Of a DNA stretch of 64,000 nt, positions 1 to 11,795 are shown one piece after another. Position 1 is the first letter of the stretch, and every line of letters begins with the position of its first letter. Under the pieces are notes generated by a model. That model saw only the letters and a list, made by a program, of their open reading frames with translations. It searched no databases and was not told the DNA's origin. The translations under genes and the position numbers were made by a program. This DNA is from Flammula alnicola (taxonomy: Eukaryota; Basidiomycota; Agaricomycetes; Agaricales; Strophariaceae). The stretch spans positions 62,001 through 126,000 of the forward strand of contig JADNRV010000124.1 in NCBI GenBank assembly GCA_015499995.1, given 5' to 3'.

Positions 1-754
1 GAGAACGTCGAGAAGGCTGGTGGGGATGGCAAGGACGTGACGGAGAAGGAGCAGAAGGAGAGAGAGAAGAGGTATTTTGGCGGTGAGGGGTACTGGGACG
101 ATTATTGTCTGGCGATGTTCTTGAGGGGTGTGTGTATGCGGTATGTTGCGTATCCGGTGCGTTGTCTTCTTACTTTACTCTTTGGTTTCTCGATGCTTAC
201 AGTCCTTGAATATACAGGACCCGGACGCGGAGCTGGATCCAACTGAAGAACTGTCGGGAATCATTCCACAGGCGGACGCTGCCCGCGCCTCGGAGCTTGC
301 TTTCCGCGCCGTGTTCGAGCACGGCCCCAAGATTGATTTGGACCACCATTTGGTGTATCACGCTCGTGAGTAGCTGATATTTTTGTCCTTCTTTCTCGCC
401 TTCCTCTCGAGCTAACTGTCTTCTATTCTCTAAGACTACGAACTCGGCCGCCTCCTCTCCAACCTCCCTCCGACCTCCTTCCCATCTCCAAAATCACCCA
501 AGTCTCCGACAAACTCCCACCATACCCTTTCCCATACCCACTCGCACGCCTCCTCCCACTCAGGCGGTGGTGCGCACGCGGAGAACCATACAGCGTCAGA
601 GACGGCGGCGCTAGAGCAGTTCGAGCTGATCCTCAGCGGGAAGTACCTCGAGGTAGGCCCGAGTGGGCGGAAGGGGAAGTATAGTATGGAGAATGCGCTG
701 GTGATGCGCACGCATGCTGCTGTTGCTGTGCTTGGGAAGGGCGGTCGGCTTTGA
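1..754 (+). CDS. IML2/TTC39-like TPR-family protein, C-terminal part (5' truncated)
   Basis: The window opens inside this gene. Coding exons read 1-156, 218-365 and 435-754, with in-phase joins (GTGCGT donor after 156, GTGAGT donor after 365). The product has a YWDDYCLAMFLRG segment, then a helical run around residues 55-100, and ends with a block containing FELILSGKYLEV and GKYSMENALVMRTHA. That last block looks like the C-terminus of the fungal Iml2 / animal TTC39 tetratricopeptide family, which in yeast is linked to inclusion-body clearance at the outer mitochondrial membrane and lipid droplets. The family call is from remembered motif similarity. A low-complexity Ser/His stretch sits between the last two helical blocks. 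The gene ends convergently with the next gene. Confidence 0.65.
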
Positions 755-1980
755 GCGCTGAACACTGCGCTTTGAGTTGGGGGTAGAGGGAAGTAGATTT
801 GAGTTGGGAAGGTCAATTTCTATCGTTATTTTCGTGGTGCGATCCCTTTGATTGATTGCATATTTTTGTTGTCTGCTTGTGTGCTATATCTGTTTCCGTA
901 TCTATTTCTCGCGTTATCTAACTCTAATTCTATGTACTTACGCAAGTTGGATGATACTCACTTTCCACTACTTGTATCCCGCTTTTTTCACTGATTTCAA
1001 ACTTTCGGGCATGGTAGGTCTCTCTTCAAATGATCAAGTGTATCGATCCGGTGTTGTTTGTTAATGGTCATGGTCTTTCCATGTCAACGGAGGCGAGTAG
1101 ACCTGATCTCGCCGCGGGAAGGAATGTGGATGCTCCGTCGTTGCCCGTGTCCCTCTCTCATTTTTCTCAGTTGAGACGCCTAGTGAATGTGACTTTGATA
1201 TGATATAGCACCCGAAGTCATAACGGTACCTCCACACAAATAGTAAATTTGATCCCCTCCTGCCTGGAACTTTTCAATTTATGACTTTATGACCTGCTGT
1301 TGAACATCGAAACATTAAGAATTGGGGATCGTGGAAATTTTATCTCGCCGTTCACTTTTACTCTATAGTACCTTGGCTGTTCCGCTCGGAGACAATACTT
1401 ACTAGCAGATCTTCCAGCGTCTCTCGGTCCGGACGCCGTTCCATTTATTGAAGCCTTGGGTAGCTGGATTATCGGCAACCTTGTGTAAGTCCAAATCTAC
1501 GTTGTGGGAGAACATTCTATTCCTTCTTTTTCAATATGCAGATGGAACTTCGAGACCGTCCGCTATCTTGGCTCTCAAAGCCAAGAGGTTAAAGAAATGG
1601 GAATGATAAACTTTCGACCTTAAGAGCTCGTTGAAGACATCTCCCGTCGCAGACGAAGATTAAATGCTTTTCCCATACCCACAATGGCTTTAATCGACCG
1701 AGGATCGGGTGCCTTATCACTGCGCACCAGGGCCGCCTACATATAAAACTTGTGTAGATTTGGATTTTTAATGCGCAGCTTGGATGCTCTGTGTTTCCAT
1801 GGCGCACCGCGCTGCGGCGCATTTGTCTTTATTTTCTCAGTGAATTCACATCCGTCCGACAATTTCCTTCCCTAATTATACAAGCCTAGATCCATAAATA
1901 TCGACTGAATCCATGAGTTGGTAAATTTTACGATTTCATGAAGTTCATAAACTTGTTCAAGCATGAAATGCCATCAAAGT
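755..1980. other. intergenic, convergent 3' ends
   Basis: This 1.2-kb stretch lies between two converging genes. Short open frames exist on both strands but none has splice-consistent extensions or recognisable motifs. I see no gene or repeat in it. Confidence 0.5.
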
Positions 1981-3855
1981 CTAGATGTCAACGACGTTCA
2001 GTTCTAGATTCTGGGTTGGAAGCAAGAAGGCTAGCGTACCGAAGTTGTTCCCAGGATTACACGAACACCTTCCTCTCTCGTAGTGATCCCCTTCCTTCGG
2101 ACAATGCGTGTATGGCGCGTGTTCGTATCCGATTTCATCAAAGAAATGGATCTGATCACGCGGAGCAAATATGGCGGCCGCTATGGAATGTACTGGCGCG
2201 TCACCCCATCGCTGTGATAGAGAGGGAAGTGCGGTAGCGCGGAAAGTACGAGAATAAGCCGATAAGCAAGGTCAGTTAAATGCCAGGAGAAATAGTGTCG
2301 ATCAAATGATCATCAAGGTACGCACTTCGTAATAGAAACCGCCTTGGGAATCTATGTATTCGAAAAACTTCATGTAGGCCTCGCTCCGCCAGAATTCCAT
2401 GTTGGCAATCTCAAAGTTGCTCCAGACTAAAAATTAGAAGCGGTAGTCAGTCATTGGTATGTGGGCTGCTGACGAACGCGATAGACGTTGGAGAAGAAAT
2501 GAAAAGGCGGACGTACAATGACAGAGATTATACCGGTCACCAGTTCCGTCGTCAGAGATGAAACCCATCGCGTTATTTGGCGCGACATATTGGGGGTACA
2601 GTTTCATGAAGTCTACCAAGCAACGCAGTCAGGACTCAGGCCCCGGGTTTCGTTAGACCATCGGAACAAACCTCGAACGTGTCCCCAAAGGGTAGGGATA
2701 GTTCTCTCGTACTCCACCATGGATATAGTAAAGGCTGACAACGGAGTAGAGTAAGCCCATTGGGAGATCATATAAGGCGATACACGACTAAGACTTGTCA
2801 TTATGTTCGTATGACGGGATCACTGACCGTAGGTTTTGTTATTTCCATCCATGTATCGGAATGGATCAAATAGGATATCGCAGTGGAAATGAACATCAGG
2901 CCTGAAGAGGGAGAAGTTCAGTCATAGTGATAGACAGATACATGGAAATACTCGCTCAATTCGCCAGTACCATTTGTACTTCTCCATGAGTGGGTGTCGG
3001 AAGAAGAACTAAAATTCGAGTGCGAGATGGCCATGAGGAGGGGATAAGAACGTTAATCAGAGAGGCCGCTTACACCAGAGTTGAAACGACACATGTTACG
3101 GTATGAAAGACTCCCTGCAATGGTCGAAGCGTTGATGATACGAATACAGGGACGCGATAGGAATGGAAAATGTAAGGGAAACGGTCAAGCCTGCAGAGTT
3201 TCGAAACGGTTGACTCTGAACACACCTCCATAGATAATATTCTCCGACTGCATTTGGTCTCTCGACTTCTTGGCCTTTTCTTCGTCTATCGAATCTGGTT
3301 GGAACCAATGATCATGCGGTATCAGTCCGAATTCGGCCTTCGACGAGACAATAGTTGACAAGCGGCTAAGTGGTATACGCATCATCAGTATCGTAAGTCA
3401 ACGCGAAGATTAATCAGAGGTACTCACTATTTGAAGTCGTCCGTGAAGGGCACTTCGTTGAGGAATACGTATGGATAATGGTATCGATGATTGAATCTAT
3501 CTTCGATTTCCCGCACGGAACGGACAGCTTGCCAGAGCTGGTCGTTTCTGCAGAGAATAACGAATGTTGCGTTTGCGCGTTCCTCGGAGTAGATTTGATG
3601 GTTAGGAATTGGCGCGGGTTGTTCATTGGAAGCAACCTTGGTTCGGTGTACTTTTGACACGATATTGGACATGGAAGTGGCGCGGCCATATCCTTCGTGA
3701 GCAAAGCTCGCTATGAAATGAATGGATATCTGGTTCGTCCAAAGATGATCGATGAGACGTGGATTGAGAAGACCGCAGTGGAGTAATACAGCACTTACAA
3801 TGAAACCAATCACTATAAACACGATTCGCGCCGGCGTGCTCACAAGAGATCTCAT
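1981..3855 (-). CDS. GT15 (Kre2/Mnt1/Ktr family) alpha-1,2-mannosyltransferase
   Basis: Nine exons (minus strand): 3855-3428, 3365-3226, 3114-3074, 3008-2956, 2901-2828, 2734-2672, 2612-2517, 2426-2326 and 2211-1981; 1,227 nt, 408 aa. Residues 11-28 are a hydrophobic signal anchor, so this should be a Golgi type II membrane enzyme adding mannose from GDP-mannose to O- and N-linked glycans. Family landmarks in order: ANATFVILCRND, YPYVFLNEVPFTDDFK, IIYGGSLSYRNMCRFNSG, WRIEPDVHFHCDI, MVEYERTIPTLW, YVAPNNAMGFISDD, NFEIANMEFWRSEAYMKFF (nucleophile region), GGFYYERWGDAPVHS and HCPKEGDHYERGRCSCNP. The length is usual for the family. The fourth intron only keeps frame and the family WR-I/V-EPDV motif with a GC donor (see findings). 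Start is the first ATG ahead of the anchor. Confidence 0.93.
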
Positions 3856-5603
3856 TCTTCAGAGATGGTGGAGGTCAACGGAAAAGGGTGTTCGAGAATG
3901 AAAGTAACTCATCCCGGTTCAAACGCATTATTGGAGTAACAACCATCGAGGGGCGAAAACTTGATGCACGGAGTTTATGATTTTGATTTGTCACTATTTT
4001 GCCGAAAGTCTTGGCCGGCGATACCTAGCAGTGCCAAGACCATCATGAGATCTACTTATGTCCAGACTCCAAACAAACTCCAAACAAATCAGGCCACGTT
4101 AAGTACGTACTTGCAAATCAGCTTTGGCCAAATTTTGGCCCCAAAAGAAAACTGATAACGAACTCAAAGCACTGATTTTGCATTTGTTTTGCAAATTTCA
4201 AAGCAAGATATCCAAGCGTGTACGGGTCTGCGCCAATACGCCCAAGTTAGTGATATTTCTGTCATGGTTTAGCTACTAAGTACCAAGTAATTAACACCGA
4301 CTCATGATCATTTCGCAGCTGCTAATCAATGCCATACACATCTAGGGCAGTTAAGCCCGCCATGTAAGTAGTCTGTAGTAGGTCGTATTATTAATAAGTA
4401 CAGCAATTTCGTCTAGAAATGACCAGTCCAAGCAATGTATCCATAAAATAATAAGACGAGGATATAAATTCAGCTTTTAAATTCATCATGTCTATTAGTA
4501 TGTACTAATTTATTATCCAGTAAAGGACTTACAGTATACTTGCACTTCGTTTCACCAAGATCTGTACCCGGATTAGAGTTCCATAAATAGATTTAGACTA
4601 GTTGACTTACACCGTCATTTGGGTCACGGGTTGATGGCAGCTGGATCAATTTCCTGATCTGGGGCTGATTGATTAGCATGTCAGGGCGTGGCAGTCAGGT
4701 TCAGCACAGCTGCGCGACGCCAGCTGCCCACCAGCTGTGGAGAATCTGGCCACAGTGTTCCGTTTCGAGGTGTCCACTAGATGTAGCTACCTTTTTGATA
4801 TCTGAGTGAAATGGCATTCAAAAGTTTGAAAAAAATGTTCAACACTCATTAGAATTCTAAATGGTACCTTTCCCACCACTGTTATTGCCGTCAGGAAGCT
4901 TTGTGGCTCGTCATTGGCAATGGGTCTGTGCGCATGCGTGACTCTTGATTTCTCGCAAGTCCGTTCAAACTCAGACAAACTCCGCAAAATGAATCAACTT
5001 CGCTGCCTTCGCTTCCTTCGCTTCCTGCCCTTTCTCTCTTCAACTCCCTCCCAACTCTGTGTCATTCCTCTGCGCAATGCACCCTCCCTCTTTTCTTATA
5101 ATATACTGACATTCTTTTATGTTGCAGCTACCACCATCCTTGTATCCTATCTGCCTGCGGATCCCCTGGTACATCTCCCTTGTGACGCTCGGTACTTGGT
5201 GCTTACCGTTACTTGGCTTGGGGCTCGGTTCTAGGTCCTGCTCCCTCGGGCTTGGGTCTCCTCTGTGCTTGGGTCCATCTTAGCTTCTGGGAAGACCGTT
5301 CATCCTACTCATTTATGTTTTTACAGAAGTCTTTGTAGTTGATTGGGCTCACTGGTGGATGAGGAGGTTGGGGAGAGAAGGATTGGTACGGAACAAGCAG
5401 CATTTGGTGGTCATTGAGCCCCATATCATTTTCTATATACTTTGGGGCACCTGTTGTAGTAGTTTCAATGCAATACATGTTCTATTTATCCTAATTTCCG
5501 CTGTCTGAACATCTGAGAGGAAAGCAAACCAGAAAACCCAAAATGGAAATAATGTCAAGTGCCCCCCAGGAAATGCCGCAGCTGTGGACAGCTATCGAGA
5601 AAA
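3856..5603. other. intergenic stretch, no gene recognised
   Basis: AT-rich DNA upstream of the mannosyltransferase. Its only longer open frames (about 4787-5234) show biased composition without motifs. Two GCTGTGGACAG motifs at 5581-5591 and 5604-5614 lie at its right edge; the second contains the hAT target site. Confidence 0.45.
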
Positions 5604-5611
5604 GCTGTGGA
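5604..5611. repeat. 8-bp target site duplication, left (GCTGTGGA)
   Basis: Identical to 12152-12159 at the other end of the hAT element. A second GCTGTGGACAG lies just upstream at 5581, so the original target was locally repetitive. Confidence 0.85.
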
Positions 5612-5895
5612 CAGTGGTGGCATGACCTCCTTGACCCGGTCGAAAAGGTCAGACCCAATTTGGGGTCTAGACCCATCTGACTGGGTCAAGTCGCAGGTCG
5701 AAGGGTCAGAAGCCATACCATCACGTGAGCAATGACATGAGCCGCCTGTTCAGACGAAAGGTAGTCTATTATCTTGAAGACGCTGTCGCGGGTTGCAGGC
5801 GGAAATAAAAGAAAAAATGTATAATATAGTGGACGAGTTCTAAGCACTACGAATAAAAGCTTTATGCCCCATCTCGTCTCTCGAGACCACCGAGA

Positions 5896-8633
5896 ATGCC
5901 TCCTTCACCTCTATGGCGATATTTCTACACAAATGGGACTCTGTACAAGACGGACAAGTCACATAAAAATGCATGGTGTAAATCATGCATCACTACTTCG
6001 GTTTGCTATCTCCGGGAACGCGATGCAGGAAGGGTTAGAGCAGGAGAGATTGCAGGGGTGCGAAGCCAGGCTGAGCTGGAAAAAGCAGGTTAGACGATCA
6101 AGCAAATGACAAAATTAACCACGTACTCACAGAATTTACTCGTAGCCGTCGAGAGGGTTGAGCCGATTTCGGGGAAGCCTGAGCGTATGCGGGTTCACCT
6201 GAAAAATTGCGCATCAGTTCCAGCTGATGTCCGTACTGTTGCGCTGTTATCCAACTCGTCCTCAGGCGCAGGTGCTACTAATCCCCAACGGATACCTTCA
6301 ACAAATTCACGGCTCTTACCTTCATCTCCTGCTTTGCATATCCCCACTCCATCAGTTGCACGAACTCTAGGCGACATCTCGGTCAAGAGATCTAAATCCT
6401 GGAATGAAGCCACATCGTCAGGTGGTATTAAATCTCTTGCAAAGTCGCTCTCACCATCCGAGCTCCAGGAGGAGTTTTCAGGCGACCTTTGTAAACTTTT
6501 CATCTCGATGAATACAGCCTGGTCGGCAGCTAACAATCCTCGATTTCGGAGCTTTGTTCAAAAATGGGTCGGGCCCGAGGTTGTTGTCCAAGATCGACGT
6601 GTAATTTCAGGCCGAGTTCTTGATAGGGAGGTCCAGAAAGTCGAAGACGCAGTGAAAACCAAGGTCAAAGGACAACTAGCCACAGGAGTTTGCGATGGAT
6701 GGAAGAATATCGCCAAGTCATCCCTCGTCTCGTCACTGATGAGTGTTGGGAATGAGGTGGGTCACAAATTAAATGTCACGAACTCAGACTCAAGTTGCGA
6801 TTTCACAGCCCTACCTCATTCAAACCCACGATGTCACAGGCGATCCGAAGACAGGCGACCACCTCCTGAAGCTTGTACTCGAGGATATACACCTTATAGA
6901 GACGAAATATGACGTGAAGATCATTGCATGGTGCACCGACGATGGGCCTGACGGAAAGAAGATGTGACGCCTCCTCCAAAACCTCTATCCCTGGCTCATC
7001 GCCATCTTATGTTGGGCACATCAAATTAACCTCGTCGTTGGCGACACATTTGCTATTCGACGCAGCATTACCGAAGATGTAAACCGTGCCCTTGATGTGG
7101 TAAAGTGGTTCAACAACCACGGCACGGCACTGGAACTCCTTCGTCAAGAGCAACTTCTCACTTTCGCCTATGCTTGGGCTCTTATTCTCCCAGTCATCAC
7201 GCGCTGGACTGCTCACTACCTCGCTCTCACACGGTTTCTCAAACTGAAGCGGCCCCTCCAACTTTGCTGGACTCGGAACGAAACAAAGTTGGTTGTCTGC
7301 GCAGGGACGAAGGAGGAATTGCAGGAGAAAGCTCGCGAAATTCACGCCACCGTCAAAGATGAAGCATTTTGGTATCGGATCGACAGGTATGTTGCAGTTT
7401 CTCTAATCCTTTTTTCTAATATTCTAATATTGCATTGAAGAATTCAGAAGATCCTCGAGCCACTCGCCATCGCCGCCAATGTTTCCCAAGCTTCGCACAC
7501 CCGTCTCGATCATGTTTTACTTACCCTCGGTAACCTGGTCAGAATATATTCTGAGAACACAGAATTTGATGAAGATATGCGAACCGGTATCATCAAAAGT
7601 CTCGAGAAACGTTGGAAGAAGGCCGATCAGGACATCTTCATCGTCGCGGTTTTCCTCAATCCTTTTATTCGATCTGACTTATTCAAGAGAACCGCTCTCC
7701 GGGAATCAGAACTATACATAATCGTGGAACGTGTGTATGAGCGGTTGATGCGTTGCAAAGCAACCATCCCTTTTCTTTCAGCGTTTGAAGATTACAAGAG
7801 AAGGCAAGGAGAGTTTTCTGACGAGGCGATGTCCCTTAACATGATGAAGCAAAAGTTTGCAGACGAGGTATGTTAATTGTGACTGCTTTGCGACAGATAA
7901 ATGTACTCACGTTGATTCGATTTTAATCTAGGGGGCTCCACTTGACGTCCAACTTATCTGGGCTCGCGTCGACAGCGGCGTGCTTGAAGGTCGAAATGGG
8001 CTCGTCAAATTGGCCATACACATCTTCACCGTTGTAGCCAATTCTGCGGGCTGCGAGCGCATCTTCAGTTCCTTCGGTATCACCCACAGCAAACTCCGAA
8101 ATAAGATCGATGCAAAGCGTGTCCACAAAATGACCGCCGTTGGAATGCAGATGAAGCGCGAGGACCGTGATTTGGGTCTATCACGTCAGCGAAGGAAAAG
8201 GAAGTTTGGCGACGAGGACGGTGATGATATCTCGTTGTCGACATCCAGCACAGGCACCGAAGATGGCACTGAACCGGGGCCTACAAATTTTAGTGACTAC
8301 GCGGCAGGCCTCATACAACAGGCGGTGATTTCGGACGCACCTGATGCACTGGGAGACACCTCACCTTCCATCCCTACATCCTCCTCTTCCACTAGCCTTC
8401 CCAACGAACCTCCACGACAGACTCGAGTGCCTGCGAAGACCCAGATCGCCCTCGCAGCATTGTTTGATTTCACAATCAAGCCGGAGGATGGGTTAGAGTT
8501 CTATTGGCCTGGGAGCAAGAAGAATCTGGAAGACGACTTACTTGCGCATGAGCGTGCCCTGGCCGATGAACTGGAGAATGAATCTGTGCCTTCAAGATCT
8601 GCGACGACGACAGAAGCAGCTCCCTCAGCTTGA
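5896..8633 (+). pseudogene. hAT transposase (BED zinc finger, RNase H-like core, hAT dimerisation), with premature stop
   Basis: Likely exons: 5896 to about 6070, about 6130-6756, 6809-7386, 7441-7867 and 7932-8633. The first join is uncertain: the visible GT donors near 6060 and 6086 give different phases. N-terminal BED-type finger: WRYF, YKTDKSHKNAWCKSC, then RVHLKNC after the intron. Core motifs: ATGVCDGWKN (first catalytic Asp region), IIAWCTDDGPDGKKM (second Asp), CWAHQINLVVGD (the C-x2-H box). Near the C-terminus LAIHIFTVVANSAGCERIFSSFG is followed by KLRN, the hAT dimerisation domain. An in-frame TGA at 6965-6967 follows GPDGKKM; CGA (Arg) to TGA would explain it. The last 150 residues are a hydrophilic tail. 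The rest of the frame is open, so decay is recent or read-through is possible. Confidence 0.85.
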
Positions 8634-9730
8634 CAATGCATAGTTACTGTAGTATAAGGTATTAGCATCTACATAGTCCTTAGAATGATACTTTGCATGG
8701 CTTACCTCCTTTATTAAATGCAATTGATGTATTTCTATCACGGTTTGGGCAAAGAGAGGCTAAATACGAGGAGAATTGGCAGTGCAAACATCGTTGAAAT
8801 GAAAACGAGCGGGTGGACTCTGGACTCCGGGATATAGATTACCGGTTTCTCACGACCCTTGTTGACCGGTCAGGCCCAGTGAAAACAGCCTGATGGCAAA
8901 TAGAACCACACATATATATTAATAGATTTTAGAACGTCATCGAATCCGATCACGCCATTTCGATTTTCAACTTGCCTCTCCTTCACGCAATCTAACCACG
9001 TCCATCCCTACCATGTCCGCACATCAGTTCTTCTGTAACTGTGCACAGCTCTGTATGCGCAACGGTGCAACACAACCTGTTGCTGTTAGCCGGTCCACTT
9101 GGTATGGCCACGCTTGATTTCGAGAGTCAACTCAGCCGCCTCCACTCGAACCGTTTCTGGCGCAACAAGACACTTTGCCGAATAGATCTTCCACAGACCA
9201 AGTGCAAAAATCACCACCTGGCTCACTGCCGTCGTCTCGAAGCCCACCCAACAAGAGGTGACGCATAAGGGACTCTGAAGGTACGATAATTGCTCCTTTG
9301 CCGCACAACTTTGACAACTATTGTGTCCTTTTTCAAAAGATGGCGATGACGTTAGTGGCGGAGGCGGTGGTCTCGGTTCAACTGAACAACCAGTACCAGA
9401 GAACGTGAGGGATAACGAGCATGGGAATGAAAGTGACACAGACTCGGATATATATGTTCGCGTTCGTATAGATATTATGTATCTACAATATCAATGCAAA
9501 ATCTGAAAGAAAAATAGTCTCGCCCAGCAACCCCAACCGTGGCTTTATTATATCTATGGGTCAAAAGTATTCATATAGCAGCCAAAATGTACTTAGAGTT
9601 GGCGTAGACTTTGCGTGTCAGTAAGTCACACAAATCACTCTGTCACAGAGCCATTTCTCCCGTTGACGTGTTTGCGCTCCCTTGCTTTCTACCACCAACA
9701 TCTCCTCGATGCTCGTTATCTCTACAAAAT
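8634..9730. other. internal non-coding part of the hAT element
   Basis: No credible gene. Positions 8868-8881 read GGTCAGGCCCAGTG, which resembles the element's own inverted terminus and may be an internal former end (see findings). Confidence 0.45.
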
Positions 9731-11194
9731 ATGCCATCCTCTCCCGCTGCTCATAGCACCCAAGCTCTCCCCACAAGCCGCCTAACGCGGAGTATGTCAA
9801 GCATTATGCAAATCTCCGACACCGAGCAGTCCCAGTCGCCACATCCGGCGGTATCTCGCAGTCGCAAAGAAGAGAAGCAGCCACTCTCAAAAAGCTCTCG
9901 TGAAAGGGAATATGGTCCTCGAAAGGTAATGTTCTGCTATTTTCACTTCTGTGATGGAGAATAGGCCAAATAACTGAATATATGCGCTCGGAACATAGGG
10001 ATATATATCCAGATATGATAGCCTAGATGCTCATGAGGAGTGCACACGCAAGTTCAATCGAGTTAAGCGCAAGTTTGATGCCCTCAGTGACGAGCACTCG
10101 AAGCTCTGGTGTCTCCACAAGCCCTTCCAACACGGCCGGCGGGTCTTTGTCTTCTTTGGCTGCCACTTGCTCATCGCCTCCACTCACGACCACTCCCATC
10201 AGTGCATCTCTCAAACCATCAGTGGAGATCGAAACTATTGGTAGGTTACTGTTTGTTCTGACAATCATTTGCGATCTGACTTGTCCATTTAGATGCCGCT
10301 CAGGCTGCCACTACTCCCGTTTTGTCGCAAGTACCACAAGGCATGACGGACGCCGCACCCATGGCGAATGCTGTACTTGCTAACACTGCACCCGCCTACG
10401 CCGCACCCATGGCGAATGCTGTACTTGCTAACACTGCACCCGCCATAAATGCTGTACCCGCAGATGCCGCACCCGCCATGAATGCTGCAGTTGCAGACAC
10501 CGCACCTGCTGTGACCACTGCGTCTGTGGACACCACACCCGTGGACGTTGTTATGGCTGAAACAAGAGGCTCGAAAACTCGTCACTGAGTTAATCCGCTG
10601 TAAGTTTACTTTCTCCAACCCCATTGTCATGAATTCGCACTAACCTCATCATACATTGATAGCGTGAAGACCTTGGGAGTGCCAGTAGGACCCACCAAGA
10701 GTTCTGACAGCTCATCGCAACCTCAAGTCAAGCTCGTTAACCAGCGATTGCCCCGAAGGCATGCGAAGGAGGTTACTGGGATTGCCGCCGAGACACAGAA
10801 CGACAATGGTATGTCTCTTCACCTTTAGACACGAATCACACACCTCTAAGACGAGAACATCCATAGATGGCTCGGCGGCGGCGGCCGGTAATGCTAGCGG
10901 CAATATAGCTTCGACCTCAACATCGGCCACTGTGGGATTCAAGAAACTGACGCAAAGTAATGCCCCCAAGTGAGTCTGTCGTTTCCTCCAACAATGCCCT
11001 GCTTAGTTTCACTCTACAGAAATCTATACTATCAGGAATACCTCAAAGAACACCCCGCTATCACACCCGCGGCATTCGAGATGCACTGGAAGGGACTCCC
11101 CAAGAATACACAGAAACATTGGGCCGAAGTCAGCAGGTCCAAGAAAGCGGCGTTGGCTAGTGTTGGAAACGGCGAAGAAGTTATCAACAATTGA
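9731..11194 (+). CDS. second gene inside the hAT element, unknown function, HMG-box-like C-terminus
   Basis: I do not recognise this gene. It reads as several short exons: 9731-9925 (Ser-rich, starts MPSSPAAHSTQ), one from about 10000 (charged, HEECTRKFNRVKRKFDALS), an Ala/Pro/Thr low-complexity part to about 10570 with a 48-bp tandem repeat, about 10664-10808 (VKTLGVPVGPTKSS), about 10866-10969 (DGSAAAAGNASG) and about 11021-11194. The last exon encodes YYQEYLKEHPAITPAAFEMH and KHWAEVSRSKKAALAS, resembling the second and third helices of an HMG box, though only weakly. Frame between the second and third parts cannot be reconciled with good splice sites, so a frameshift or missed intron is likely. 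It lies in the same orientation as the transposase, 1.1 kb downstream. It could be an accessory transposon protein or a captured host gene. Confidence 0.45.
10351..10446 (+). repeat. 48-bp perfect tandem repeat, two units
   Basis: Units start at 10351 and 10399 and encode an Ala/Pro-rich 16-residue repeat (AAPMANAVLANTAPAY) in the cargo gene. More diverged partial units follow to about 10530. Confidence 0.75.
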
Positions 11195-11540
11195 ACTGGT
11201 AAGTGTTTTGTTTCCTATTATTCTGTCGAGGTCGCTTGACGCTGTCTCTTTTCCTTCTCAACTTTTAGCTTATTTGATTACAGTTTTGCAACACAATGCT
11301 CGGCGGCGCCCATTCTCCTCTCTTTAAGTGCCGCTCATTTAACCCCAGCTTCTGTATTGTCTCCGACTCTGTGCGATGTCGTATACTGTCAGCCCTCGAA
11401 AACTTGTCTGCTCCTTACTTGCTGCGCTTTCTCGTATCTCGGTCATATTGGTATTATTGCTGTGGTAAGCTATTTCTTGGCCATTATCAAACCACAGACT
11501 CGGGGACTTACAAAATCATAGCTTATCTAGATTTTACTGA

Positions 11541-11795
11541 CTCCGGCACTCGAATCCGCTCGCCTGCACTTGTCTTTGCTTGAATCCACTCGCCTTCACC
11601 TGATTCCATTCGCCTATGATCGATTCAGCTCATCTGTGCTTGATTTGGCTCGCCGTCGCTCGATCCTACCTGCCTTTGGTCGCCTCTGCTCGTATTTGCT
11701 CGCCCTCAATAGTTTCTGCTCGCCTTCACTCGATTTCCCTCAACTTCGCTCGATTCTGCTTGACTTTGGCTTTGTGCACGATTCCTCGGTGACCG
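11541..11795. repeat. degenerate ~20-bp tandem repeat near the right end of the hAT element
   Basis: Successive units resemble CTCGCCTTCACTCGATTCCG with many changes (for example at 11559, 11589, 11609, 11629 and 11649). The long open frames here arise from the repeat and are not genes. Subterminal repeats of this kind bind transposase in other hAT elements; that role here is inference. Confidence 0.55.

Noticed and set aside
436..816. 126-codon minus-strand frame
   Set aside because: Antisense of the last exon of the IML2-like gene.
4914..5234. 106-codon plus-strand frame with a cysteine/leucine-rich product
   Set aside because: No signal peptide cleavage context, no homologous motif, and composition typical of intergenic pyrimidine-rich DNA.
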